DNA from: Allomyces arbusculus
Taxonomy: Eukaryota; Blastocladiomycota; Blastocladiomycetes; Blastocladiales; Blastocladiaceae
Direction of reading: 5' to 3'
DNA: 51,086 nt
Assembly: GCA_027604705.1 (NCBI GenBank)
Contig: JADHYV010000104.1
Location: 1-51,086 of the forward strand
Position numbers and translations under genes: made by a program. Every line of letters starts with the position of its first letter. Positions within the stretch are counted from its first letter, which is position 1. Shown piece after piece: positions 32,660 through 44,102 of the stretch. The notes under the pieces were generated by a model that did no database searches, had not been told where the DNA came from, and was given only the letters and a program-made list of their open reading frames with translations.

Positions 32660-34500
32660 GGTGCGGGACGGAGTGGGGGTGAAGGAGCGGGCGGCGATGA
32701 TGAAAGGGGAATGAGGGATGGGTCCCACAGGTTCCCGGAGCGCGGATCGGGCCGTGGCGTGTCGGGAGGGCACGGCGTCGGCGTGCGGTGCGCGCGTCGA
32801 GCAAATGCACGTAGTTGCGGCGGCGGACAGGGCACTCGAGCAGAGCAGAACGTCGCGCGCGGTAGCACGGCGGGTGGGCGGTCGGCGCTGGTGTCGCGCG
32901 AGGAATGCGTTCTTGGTGGAGGCGTGGGGTGGCAGTGGGTTGCTCCAGCGCGCGGCGAGACGCGCGACGGGCAGCACGGGGTCGCGGTGCGGGGGGCGGC
33001 AGGGGGGCCGTTTTGCGGGGGCGCGGCGGGGCAGGGCAGGGCGCGGGGGTCGCCGAGGCAGCAACGGGGGACGGCCGGGCGGTGTCGTCGTCGTTCGGCC
33101 GCGGCTGGCGTGCGTGCCGTCGCCGTCGCGATCGCGGCAGCGGGCGGGAGGCACGGCGGGAGACGCCGCGTCGTGGCCGCCGCGCCCGCGTGCGGCAGGC
33201 GTGACCCACGCGTGACGGCCTGTCTCCCGCGCCGGCCTTCCATCCGCCGCGGCCCACCACGTCACTGCCGCCGCCCTCCCGTCCAGACCGCCGCACACCC
33301 GCCGCGCGGCCGCGCCGAGGCCGAGGCCAACGCCAAGCGCACCGCCGCCGCCGACGACCACTGCCATGGCCCCGCCGCACTTGCCGCGACTGGCCCCGCG
33401 CACTCGCCCGCGCACGGCGACCGCCACGACCAAGCAAGCGCCGACGCCACCCGATCCAGCCGACCACGCCCTGGCGCCGTTGCGACGACGGCCCCTCCGC
33501 CGGCGGCCCCGGCGCCGCGTGTCCGCCGCGGACACGACGACGGCCGGCGCAATTTCGTCCCGCGCGTCCGCTTGCGCGACGACGGCGTCGATCCGTGGCC
33601 ACGGTCCCTTGCGTTGGTCGTCTTGGTCGCGGGCTGGCCATGGCCGACCAGCGGCCGTGATCACGTCGATGGAGAGAGGAATCGTCGGCAAAAGCAACCG
33701 TGACGGCGCGGCTGGCCGCAGCCGTCGTCCCGGCGCCGCCTGCCCCACGGCCGCATGGCGCAGGCGCACTCGAACGTGGTCTTGCACTCGCGCGCGCGGC
33801 AAGCGCGACGAGCGGAGCGACGAAGGATGCGGGATGCGGGGCCCCGTGCAGCTGTTGGCATGAAGCCAGCCATGCATCCGTCGTCGCCATCGCACCTCCG
33901 ATCTCATTCCACCGCGCGATCCTGTCCTCTCCCTCCCCGCACCAAGCGCACTGGGTACCAGGCAGCGGCCGCCACGTCGACACCCGCTGCCGTGGGTCTC
34001 CCGTTGTCGCCCCCGCACCAAGCGACCAGCAGTTGCGCGCGCCATCGTCCTGCCAGCCCTTCATCACTCCACAACACGCGACCATTTGCGCTCGACCGGC
34101 CGCGTCGCGCGCCATCTGTCCCTGGACGATCCGGCGCCACTCTTGGACTCGGCCTCTTTCCTCGCACTCAAGACCTCGTCGCGCTCTTTCTCTCTGGCCT
34201 CTTTCTCTCTGCCGGCAACTCGACTCGACTCGACGACGCCCGCGACTCAACGATCCAACGGCGAACTTCTCGGCGGTAACTGCGCCCGACCGGCCAACGC
34301 TCCTTGACCACCAAGTGATCGACACTCGCCGACCACCGCAGCCAACGGGCCAACCGACCAAACCCGACCCGATCGGCCCCACGGCGCGTCGGATCGCGCT
34401 CGTTGCCCTCGCTCGCGCTCTCGTTACCCGCTTTCGTGCGCTTCTGCCGGTCGTTTGCGACGAGTACGCCGTGATTTGCGCCAAGCCAAGCGAGCAAGCA
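32660..34500. promoter_or_regulatory. Large GC-rich divergent intergenic region
   Basis: About 1.8 kb between the PKA start and the next plus-strand start. Open frames of several hundred codons exist on both strands, but they are Arg/Ala/Pro/Gly-rich with no domain and are explained by very high GC (few stop codons). From about 33900 it becomes CT-rich, as in a leader. Confidence 0.55.
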
Positions 34501-36298
34501 TGGCGATCCGCGCCCTCTTTGGCCTGCTGGGCCGCAGCGCGACCGAGTCCTCTCCGAGGTGCGTTTATGTCTTGACGATGTGAACGTGGCCGGACGTCGT
34601 GTGTGTGTGTCGGCCGGTTGGCCCGGCCAAAAGAGTGATCGCCAAAGTGGTCGTTTGGCCGTTCACCGTTCACCGTGTCCGTGCCGGAGGAGCGCGTTTG
34701 GAGCTACGCGTCGGCCATTCGCCTCTCTGCACACCTTCGTGCTTTGGCAGCCGGCCCCACGACGCCGCCACTTGCTCCTTCGCGCGCACGACGGGTGTTC
34801 GGCCTTGACTGGCGCGTGCCCGTCACGGTGACGCCAAGTGACCTTCAGACAATGTTGCTGACCGTGTCGCGCCACCTCTTTCCTTGCTCTCCATTCTTGA
34901 TCGTCGGCCCGCGAACGCCGCGCCAATCCAAATCTGCGCGATCCTCACGTCCCTCTCCCTCGCGGACACGCTCAACGCCAACAACTTGAATACGTGGCCA
35001 TCGACACACCCAACAGCCCGCTGCACGCCGCGCGCGACTCGACGCACCTGCTCGGCGCGACCGCTCCGTTCACGGCCTCACCGCTCTCGACGCCCGACAA
35101 CTCGCCGCGCGCGCTCACGCCCAACAGCAACAACACGTCCGTATCGTCTTTGCGCGCCGAGTCCCCACCCCACTTTTCGCTCGCGAGTGCGCAGGGACCC
35201 ATAAATTCTGCTTCCGCTTCTGCGATCGCGACCCCACCACCGTGGCCCACACCAGCCCCGTCACTCTACGAAGACATTCGCCCGCTCCTCGCAGCACAGC
35301 GCCGCGCGCACGGGTCCACGGCCTCATCGACCGAGAAGCGTCGTCACGGTCGACGACTTCTTCGCCCGCTGGCCGCCGTCTGGCCGCCACCGACACCGAG
35401 TACTCCACCGCTACGGCCGACCCCCATGCTCGCGGCACTCCTCCTCCCGCTCGCGCGACTCGTCGCCGTCGCCGACCTCGTTGCAGCCGTCCTTGTCGCA
35501 GACCGGCTCGACTGGCCACTTGCGGCCGTCGCTGACGCTGTCCTCCTCTCGGCAATTCGCGTGATCGCTTTACTCGTGCTCGGCGCACGACGCTCTGCAC
35601 ACGCCTGTGCCGCGTCTGCCGTCTACGCTGTCGGTAAAGCCTCAATCTTGCTCACACAGCCCGCGCACGTGGACGATGCGGTGGTCGCGATCGCGGTTGC
35701 CGCGATCGCCGTGCCCGTCGCCGAAGCGAGTTTGCTCGCGATGCATTTGCACTGGCACGATCGCGGCGGCGTATCGGGAGACCGCGACGATGTTGAGTCG
35801 AGGGCGACCGCGAGCCCGACAACGCCGTCCCCGCCTCCAGTACCGCGCGGAGCTCCGCCGCGCCGTACGTCGGCCGTTGTCCCAGACATTCGCGCACCGC
35901 TCCTCCATGGGACCGGCAGCGTGCAGACGTACTCGTCGTTCCACGCGCCCGACGGTCCTTCGTCCTCTCTTCCGCCGCCTCCACCCCCACCTCCCCCACC
36001 AGGCCGCCGTCCGTCGGCCCCACGCACCAATTCACCCGCACTCAATCGGTGGTCGATCGCGACGTTTGACCGTGACTCGTTGAACGCGTATATGGCTGCG
36101 GCCGCGTCGGGGGTCGCTCCGCCGCCGAGCATTCAAGCGCCGGCGCCACCGCGGTTTTTGATGCATGCGGTGCGGTCGAGCTTGGATGCACGGTCCCGAC
36201 AGAGGGTGGATGAGGACGTGGATGAGGTGGCGGCAGACGAGGTGTCGGCGGATGAAGAAGTCGGGCGGGTCGCGGCGCACAGGAAGATGGGTGTGTAA
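34501..36298 (+). CDS. Multi-pass membrane protein of unknown function
   Basis: The main exon (from about 35011, or upstream of it, to 36298) encodes a Ser/Thr/Pro-rich N-terminal region ([20 protein letters not shown]), then four hydrophobic segments (for example [56 protein letters not shown]) and a long Pro-rich and acidic tail. A likely first exon starts with [19 protein letters not shown] at 34501 and ends at a GTGCGT donor (phase 2). The first acceptor that restores the frame is the CAG at 35009-35010, giving an intron of about 450 nt. However, the reading frame just upstream ([24 protein letters not shown]) also looks protein-like, so the 5' structure is unresolved. Not recognised as a known family. 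The Pro-rich tail might bind SH3 or WW domains; that is speculation. Confidence 0.6.
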
Positions 36299-36656
36299 AT
36301 ATGACGCATTGTCGTTTGTGTCACGTCGTTGGTATGGCGCGATTGTACACATATCCTTGTTCATTTTCTTGTTCTCGTGTCCTGTTCGTCGTGTCGAATT
36401 TTTCGTGGACCTTTGTTACCAAACTGTGACCCCGCTGGCCGTTGTTCCTCCCTTGATTCTCATTCTCGTTCTTGATGGCTTGCTCGCCGCGCATTGCCCA
36501 CCACCATAAAATATACGCCCCGAGCGATTCCTTCGCTACCCTCCGGTTCCTTTCTACCGCTGCTTCCCGTACGCGCGGCGGATACGCGCTCGACGCACAC
36601 GACTACATGTCCCTCTCCCTCCAGTCCTCTGTCCCTCCATCACCCACTACGCCCAC
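36299..36656. other. Convergent 3' region
   Basis: About 360 bp between two genes that converge. It is T-rich and less GC-rich than the genes, and should hold both polyadenylation regions; TAAAATATA near 36508 is a candidate signal. No gene seen. Confidence 0.5.
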
Positions 36657-38148
36657 CTAGGCCTTGTTCGACACACTCTCCCCTCGCTTCATCACCACGG
36701 CCACCTTCCCCACGGCCGCGACCGTCGAGCTACTCTCCACCTTCTTCATCGACACCGGCTTGAACACGCCTGCCGCCGTATCCAGCGGCATCGCCGACGA
36801 TGACGCGCTCACCAACGACGGCCGCTGCACACCTCCCCCACCGGTGGACCCCGTCTTGGACGTGCGGGCGGCCGTGCCACTTCCAGTGCCGGCGACGCCT
36901 GACATCCGTGTGGCCTTGAGTTTCGCGCGGATTAGGTAATTGTTGATCAAAAGGGAATTGACCGACATCCATACGAGCATGCCCGTGAAGTAGACGGATT
37001 TCCAGTCAGCCCAGGGTAGGTAGAGCGAGTCGAGGTGGATCAGCGTCACGTAGATGCACAGCAATGTCGACGACGCGGCGATGCCGCGGAACAGGCGCGA
37101 AACTTCGCGCATCCTTTGGGGGGGGGGGGGGGGGAAGGGAGGTCGGTGAGCGAAGTGCGTGTGCGGGGCGGAGAATAGGTGGGGGACGTACGCGGTAAAC
37201 GCGGTCCGGTTCACCAACAGCGCGATGTTCATGACCAGCATAAACCCAAACGACATGATTGTCAGTACCGTGAGTGGGACCACATCGTCCTCGACCAGCG
37301 CACAAAACCCGGCCGCGTTGGTGCGCGCGTGCATGACCGTCAGGTACTGCACGAGGTTCGCCAAATTGATCGTTTGCATCAACGCGTGCAGCGCGAGTCG
37401 AGTCCGGTGCTTTTGCGCCGCGGGCAAGTGGCCCAGCGCCAGCGAGACAAACATTTGCGTCTGGTAGAAGAGGTTGAGCGCGAAAATGCCGAACAGAGAA
37501 ATGGTGGAGCGGCACAGGAGCCAGATGTAGCAGCTGACCGCGTCGGTGGATTCGAGTCGGATCGAGGTGAGCAGGCGCAGGGAGATGAAGAGGACGATGA
37601 TCAGCGCCATGCGCGCTAGATGGGAGGCGGGGAGGGTGGAGAAGCGAGGTGAGCGGGTTGCGGAAGCGGTACGGGGGCCCGACGGGGTCAGTGGATGTCA
37701 GTGCGGCCGTGAGAGGGAACACGCCGTCGCCGGGTCCATGCCAGGGATCTGAGGGCGAGCCAAACGCACCCATCATGGCCTGCACGTAGACGCGGCTACA
37801 TCGGAACACACGAGAGCAATCAGTTTCGCTGCCGACATTGCACGAGATGCGGCTGCGGTCGCCCAAGGAAAACGTACTTCAGCGACACCCACAATAGGTA
37901 CGAGAACGTGCCGCCCAGCAGGACCGCTATTGTCGGACGGCGGTCGAGTCATGAGTTGGATGGACCGTGACCTGCAAAACAGGCCCTGCCGCGGGGGCAC
38001 GCCATCGATAGTCATCGACGACAGTGCCGTGTGCGCGCGCCGCGTCACGCCGTGTTCCAGGCCCCATTGTTTCTTTTCGGCGCAGTGGTGCGGACAACGC
38101 GCACGCACCATGGAAAAGGTCGGTGATGTCCTGGATTTGGCGCGCCAT
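36657..38148 (-). CDS. Seven-transmembrane protein, unknown family
   Basis: Five exons (38148-38109, 37926-37878, 37795-37770, 37615-37192, 37113-36657) join with the frame kept at every GT-AG junction and give 331 residues. The first three exons are tiny (40, 49 and 26 nt), yet together they build MARQIQDITDLFHG, a first membrane helix (AVLLGGTFSYLLWVSLN) and RVYVQAMMARM. Six more hydrophobic segments follow (for example MALIIVLFISLRLLTS, LCRSTISLFGIFALNLF, IMSFGFMLVMNIALLV, CIYVTLIHLDSLYL, FTGMLVWMSVNSLLINNYL), then a Ser/Thr/Lys-rich tail. Seven helices with an intracellular-type tail suggest a receptor-like topology, but no GPCR family motif is visible, so I leave function open. The last intron contains a C-run (37118-37134 as G on the plus strand). 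Introns of 154 and 182 nt are longer than usual here and could hide extra micro-exons. Confidence 0.75.
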
Positions 38149-40085
38149 GGCGACAAACGGTCGATCCCTGGGTCCGGCCGTGCGAAATGGTGACGGCCGT
38201 GCGCGGCCGGCACGAAGAACGGGTTGGTCGGTCGGCGTCGCCGAGAGCCAGTAGGTTCTGCGGTACGGGGTACTTCGCGCGCGTGCGTGCGGAAGCGGGG
38301 GGCGCGTTGCAGTGCAGCGACGGGGGGGGGGGGGGGGAATGCGGATCGCAGTCGAGGAGACGAGTCGCGCTCGAGCGCCGCAGCGGGACAGAGCCGTTGC
38401 CGAGGACGTGACGCGGAGTGGAGCACACGGGCAGGAGAGGAGCGGAGCGCTGGCACCCGGTCGTGAATCGGGGGAGTGGTGCGCGTGGCACGGCGTTGAC
38501 GGGTGCAGCAACAGATTGATTCGATTGAGCTTGCAGCTTGCCAAACCAGCACCAGAAGCCCACCAGAGGACAGAGGAAGGCAGGCAGGAGCGGCGCGACG
38601 TGTGGCCATGGAGCGACAACGTCGAAGGCCAGTTCAGCACGATGGCTCGCGTTGGATGCTACTGCTGCCATCGAGGCGCTGGACCTTCCGGCGCTGAACC
38701 TTCCGCCCCCCGCACCGTACATCAGGGACCGAGTCGTGGCCGGTCATCGTTGACGGTGGGAGACCGTAACTTGTGGCCAGCCTTTAAGCGACACGGTGTG
38801 GGAAACAAGCACTTCGTCGTGATGGCCATGGTGCTTGGCGTGAGAACGCGCCAAATCGGCCCAATCGCCGTCAAACTCATTCGCATCGGCGTGCGCTTGC
38901 AGTTCTCGCACAAGTCATTCCATGGATTGTGATTCTTGTCACTCTTCCATAGCACTCGCGGGAGATGGCGGCCCTGTCGCTCGACATTGACGTGGGCGAG
39001 GAACAGCTGGAGATCCGTCGGCGCGTCTGTGGACGACTGCATCAAGTCGGGCCGATGCGATGGATATCTGGGGGGCCGACCGACAGGGTATGGAGGAGCC
39101 GAGGGGAAGACTGGTAATGGATTTGGGAGCTTTGAGGACGCCCTCGACGTTGGCGCAGGGATGGAAGGTGATCGTCTCCTGCACCGCGCATGGGATAGAT
39201 CGCATGCTCTTCGTTTTGAAACGTTGTCTTCATCAGTCGTGTCGAGGATGAACTTGCATTTGTCCACCCCCAGGCGTGTGCACCGAGTTCAGTTTCATCG
39301 CGCAAATTCATCGGAGCAGCCATCGTTACCCGTCGGCCCATTGTTCGGATCGCCAAAAAGGCGACAACCATGACTTCCCCAAATACGTGAATACAGGGCA
39401 CTATGATTGACGTGCTGCCCAAAGTCCGGCAGGACCACAAGCAATGCGCCCAATACCCAGCATCATTGATGGCAAGGGTGGAACGTGAAGAGCACTAAAT
39501 GCACGGGTCTTCTCCTGGGGCTTTCTCTCTTGCCAACTTGCATTCACTGGTTGTTCTGTAGTGGTGGCATGGCATGCACACAGGTTGGGTACTTGCTGTT
39601 TCCTGTTGGCACAGTTGACACTCCTTCCTTCATGTCAAACAAACACAGCCCATCCCAGGCCTTGACCATGTGGGCCTGTCTTCCCACCTCGTTTACAGCA
39701 GCATGTATTGTCTATTCGATATAAACGCTGAAAGTTGGCAGAAACAAAACAAGTTGATCAAGTTGCTCGATCACGACGTCGAGCAGAAAGTAATGGATTT
39801 GGCCCATTAGTTTCATTCACGCACACAAGAACAAGGGGTGGGGCGCGGCTCCTCGATGACATCGAGCGGGCCATGCAAATCCTGGCCAACCGTGAACCGC
39901 CGCCCCACTACGGACACGCACGATCAAAAATGACACGCAGTAAAAAAAAAACACGCAGCACGCAAAGCAACACGCAGCACGCAACACAACAGCAATCCAC
40001 AAAAAACGTCTAGCAAGTCAAGCAGAGCAAGCGACCCGTGGTGATCGCTTGCATCGGCAACCCGTTCATGCGAGGCGGGCACCGT
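38149..40085. other. Intergenic region
   Basis: About 1.9 kb with the promoter of the seven-TM gene on the left and the 3' flank of the transporter on the right. A G-run lies at about 38321-38337, and an A-rich patch at 39940-40010. From about 39380 to 39780 the sequence is less GC-rich and resembles the repeat debris near 29-30 kb. No gene recognised. Confidence 0.45.
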
Positions 40086-41793
40086 TTAGATGAAGATACC
40101 GGCAATCGAAGCCGAGAAGAAGGTGCACAGCGTGCCGACCAACATGGCCGGGACGGCAAGACGGGCGACATCGGCACGGCGCGTCGGGGCCAGAGCGCCA
40201 AGGATACCAATCTGGATACCAACCGAACCGACGTTGGCGAACCCGCAGAGCGCGTACGTGGCAATCGTCGAGGCACGGGTCGAGATTTCGTTGGCCTTCA
40301 TGAGCGCGCCGAGGTCAGCGTACGCCACCATCTCGTTGAGGACGATCTTCTTGCCGAGCAGCTTGCCGATCGTGAAGCATTCGTTGCTGGGCACGCCCAT
40401 GATCCACGCGAACGGGTAGAAGAGGTACGACAGCACGCGCTCAATGTTGATGGGCGACGCCGGGTTCAAGTAGCTGAAAAACTCGGTGAAGACAATGTCG
40501 CACAGCTTGAAGAGCGAGATGAGCGACAGGAGCGTGGCCATGATGAGTGCGGCAAGGTGAATACCCTGCGAGGCACCGTTGGCGGCGGCGTGCAAGACAT
40601 TGGCCTCCTTCTCCTCGTTCGACTCAGGGATCTGCACCTCGCCCTTGGACAGCGACGTCTCGGTTTCAGGCAGGTAGAGCTTGGCGAGCGCGAGCGAGCA
40701 CGGGACCGACATGATGCATGACGACAGAATCGAGGCACCATCAGCACCGTACGCGTAGTAGGCCGAGAGCACGGAGCCCGACACGGTCGCAAAACCCGAA
40801 ACCATGATCGACACAATCTCGGCCTCGGTCATGAACTCGAGGAACGGCTTGATGAGCAGCGCCGACTCGCCCTGGCCGACAAATGGCGAGGCCGCAGCGA
40901 CAACCGACTCGGCACCGGACGTGTCCATGACGCGCATCATGATGAAGGCGAACTTGGCGACAAGCCATTGCATACCGCCAAAGTAGTAAACGATCTAGCC
41001 CGGACGAATAAAGTCAGTCCCAGAACACGAAAATTGCAGCGTACACGCAGAAAATGCGAGAATTGCGTACCTGAATGAAGGAGCAGAAGAAGATAATGGC
41101 GGGCAGCACGGCGGTCGCGAAATCAAAGACCTTGTCGAGCTCGGGCGCCAAGAACGAGAGACCGGCAGCCTTGCCGAGACCGAGGAAGTCGCCGACGAGC
41201 GTCGCCATGTACTGGAAGACCGTCTTGCCAATCCACGTCTTGAGCACGATCAGGCCGAGCAGGTACTGGAGCAGAATGCCGACCAAGACAAGATACGGGT
41301 TGATGTGCCTGCGGTGGCGCGAGAACAGGACGAGCAGACCGAGAATCACCACCTGGCCAATCAGCGACTGCGCGCGCTGCAGACGAGTACCGTTGGGCGA
41401 GCTGTCGTCGGCGGTCGCAATCGAGACAATGGCGATGGTGCAAATGACGGCGGCAATCAGGCCGTGGCGCACGAGTGCCGGCAGCTTGTTGAACGCGGCG
41501 CCAATCGGGGTCAGGACCAGCGAGAAGGGCTTGATCAACGTCGCATTGTCGATGCGCTTGGTCGCGATCTTGAGCACAATGCAGAAGTAGAGGAAGGCCG
41601 GGAACGCAATCTTTTCCGGGTGGTTCGACCACGCGAAGCCGAGCCAGATCGTGAGCAGAATGCAAATCAAAGCGTCGACGCCCTTACGCAGCATCGAGTC
41701 GTTGGCGGCCGGCTCCTCGCCGGAAACGGCCTTGTCGACGGCCACGTCCGACGCGGACTTGGGCAAGTCGGGCTTCGTGTCCTCGGCCGACAT
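40086..41793 (-). CDS. Concentrative nucleoside transporter (CNT/NupC family)
   Basis: Two exons (41793-41071, 40994-40086; 76-nt intron, phase 0) give 543 residues. CNT proteins import nucleosides with Na+ or H+ across the plasma membrane. Family motifs in order: WIGKTVFQYMATLVGDFLGLG; VLPAIIFFCSFIQ then IVYYFGGMQW across the junction; VMDTSGAESVVAAASPFVGQ; ESALLIKPFLEFMTEAEIVS; GFATVSGSVLSAYYAYGAD; and GFANVGSVGIQIGILGALAP. These include the residues that in structures line the nucleoside site (GQxE and the ANxxS-like segment). An N-terminal acidic tail precedes the first helix, and about ten hydrophobic segments follow, as in eukaryotic CNTs. The start at 41793 is the first ATG in frame (MSAEDTKPDLPKS). 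Substrate range (purine or pyrimidine) cannot be told from this. Confidence 0.95.
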
Positions 41794-44102
41794 GATGAGT
41801 GGGGGTGCTAGCAACGACCGAGGGTCGAATGATGGTCAATGCCAGTTCGAAAGCGAACGGTGAAGGGTTGCCGCAGCTCGCTGATGCGCTTGATGGGCTT
41901 GCTTCATGATAACCGATTCCCTGCATCGCAAAGTCGCCGACCAGCTCAATCGGCCCTCGCCCCACGTCTGACCGCCCCCATCGAGGCGGCGATGCGAAAT
42001 CATCGACGACGGGGCATCGACTACGGGGGAAGAGTCTGGTCGCCCTTGCAGGCGTGGCCGCAATTCGACCCCCCCCCCCCCCCCCGACGGCATCCATGGT
42101 GCAGCCGTGCAGCAGAGTGAGGGCGGCGAGGTCACCACGGTCGCAGCGAGGGAATTGGAGAGCGGCGTGGCCGACAGGAGCAGATACGGGCAGGACAGGG
42201 CAACGACGTACAATGGGTGTTGTTGGAGATGATGAGAAGGAGAAGAAGCGGTGGCGACGGGGCAGGCCGGGGATTTATAGTGAGGTCGGAGGTGACGGCG
42301 ACAAGAACAAGCGGGCAGACGGGTCCAGCGCGCCGAACAAAGGAAAAGTGTTTGGGTTTCGGTTTGAGCTCGATGTTGTGGCGGCCGCCGACGCCGACGG
42401 GAAACACGGGCGCGTGGGTTGGTGCAGGACGTTGCAGAGGAAGTGGGTGCGCCGACTTACTGTGTGGGGTGGAGGGTGCCTGCTGAATGTTGTTCCGTGA
42501 CGATGTCCGCCGCCATTCTGGGTCATGCGCGGCGCTCCGGGTTGCAGCACTCTGGGCGGCGGCGGGTCGGCGCCGGCGGCTGGCGCAAACGAAAATCAAG
42601 ATAAATTATTGCAAGCATCGGATCATGATTGGATCTGTTCCGTGGCGCGCAGCCAGCACGGTCGTGGCGCTTGGCCTCAGACAAGCCCCACCTTGGGTTG
42701 CGCGGCAGTGTTGGAGCGCCGACCAATCAAACTCGGAGAGATGGCTTGTCAAGAGGCACGGTCCGGGCAGGGATATATTTTTCGTTTCGGGCACCGGGTG
42801 CGTCACGGTGTGGGATTGAGGCGAAGCAAGGCGAGGGACTGCTGAGAAGCGCAAAAAATATCGCAGAAAATGAACGCAGAACCGGCAAACCACGCTTGTT
42901 TCGAGATAATTTGTCTCCATTTTGCCCCGATTTGCGCACTGCTGGTGTTCGTTCATCATGTGCTGCCAGAGTCCAGACCGAGAGGGGAGGAGGCAAGTTT
43001 GCAGTGTGATGAGCGGTCAACTTTCCGGGTGGAGTAGTGGCCATCGATGCCCGTGCGCGCGATACTGTGCCGGATAGGCCACACGGCAGGGGAAGAAACG
43101 CTGCAACGATTGCAGCAAGTCACAGGGACTCTCGAGTTGATGGCCGTGGGTGAGCACGGCTGATCGCAAGCATGCCGCGAACGAGAAATCTGTGTTGTGA
43201 TCAAAAAAGCCAAGAGAAGAGGAAAACGGCGATGCCGTTGATCGCAATCTGTGTTTATCTGTGGCAAACCCTAGCGCCCTTCGACGTTTCATGGCCACAC
43301 GACAGGCGCGCATGCCTTCGCGCCAAGGAGTTGGGCGCGGCGAGATTTCTTCACCATCTCTCGCCAAAGACTTCGGGCATTGCCGCGGAAATGTCGGTGA
43401 AGGCATCCCGGCCAGCAGTGCCCAAGGCAGGCGGCGCGACGAGCCGGAAGCTGGCTGTGGGTCAATCGCGGTGAGGCCTGTCCCACGTTGCCCGTTGTGC
43501 TGCACGGTCAGCGCAGTGCGTGGATGTGCAAACGGCGACAGCTTAAAAGCAACAGCGCAGTCAAAGAGAACGCGCTGCTGGCATACCGCACGCAGGAGTG
43601 TCTCGCAACACAGGCGATGATCACGCTGCTCGATGAAGCGCGTGGAGCGAAGGATCGTAATACGTCTCGCACTGTTTGTTGCTTTGACAGTCCTCTCGAG
43701 AGCAGCATGCTGCAGGGCCGCGCCGTTTTGCTCTTGGTCCTTCGAGCCCACGCGACGATCTTCATCTGACGTAAAGGAGGAGTATGGTTGGTCGCTTGCA
43801 TGCTGATCCACAGTCCCGAAGTTGCGAGGAAAATTGAGCTGCTGCGGCCACTGCCAGCTTGACCCAAATCCAGCCACGTCCCCGGCCTGTTCGCGCACTC
43901 CTTGCCGACTCGGACCTCGATCACCGCGACCCTCCGCTCTCCTGAACCGCACGGTCATTGCTCGCGACTTGCAGCACTTTGACGGGGGGCGTGCACAAGA
44001 TGGTTCGCGGCCGTTAGATCTCGCACCCTGAACCCCCCATTCCTTGCCCTGACCGTGACCTTCGACCCTCTCGAAGCCGACTACTTGCTCTCGATTGCAA
44101 CC
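41794..44102. other. Intergenic region, no gene recognised
   Basis: About 2.3 kb. It contains the transporter promoter and a C-run at about 42069-42085. A minus-strand frame of about 310 codons (43017-43958) has mixed, low-complexity sequence without domains or introns and is not called. Confidence 0.45.

Noticed and set aside
31533-34673. Minus-strand open frame of more than 1000 codons overlapping the PKA gene
   Set aside because: It runs through the PKA exons in a different frame and through intergenic sequence; composition is Arg/Ala/Pro-rich without domains. High GC removes stop codons.
43017-43958. Minus-strand frame of about 310 codons in the 42-44 kb spacer
   Set aside because: No domain, no exon partners, mixed composition; most likely chance.
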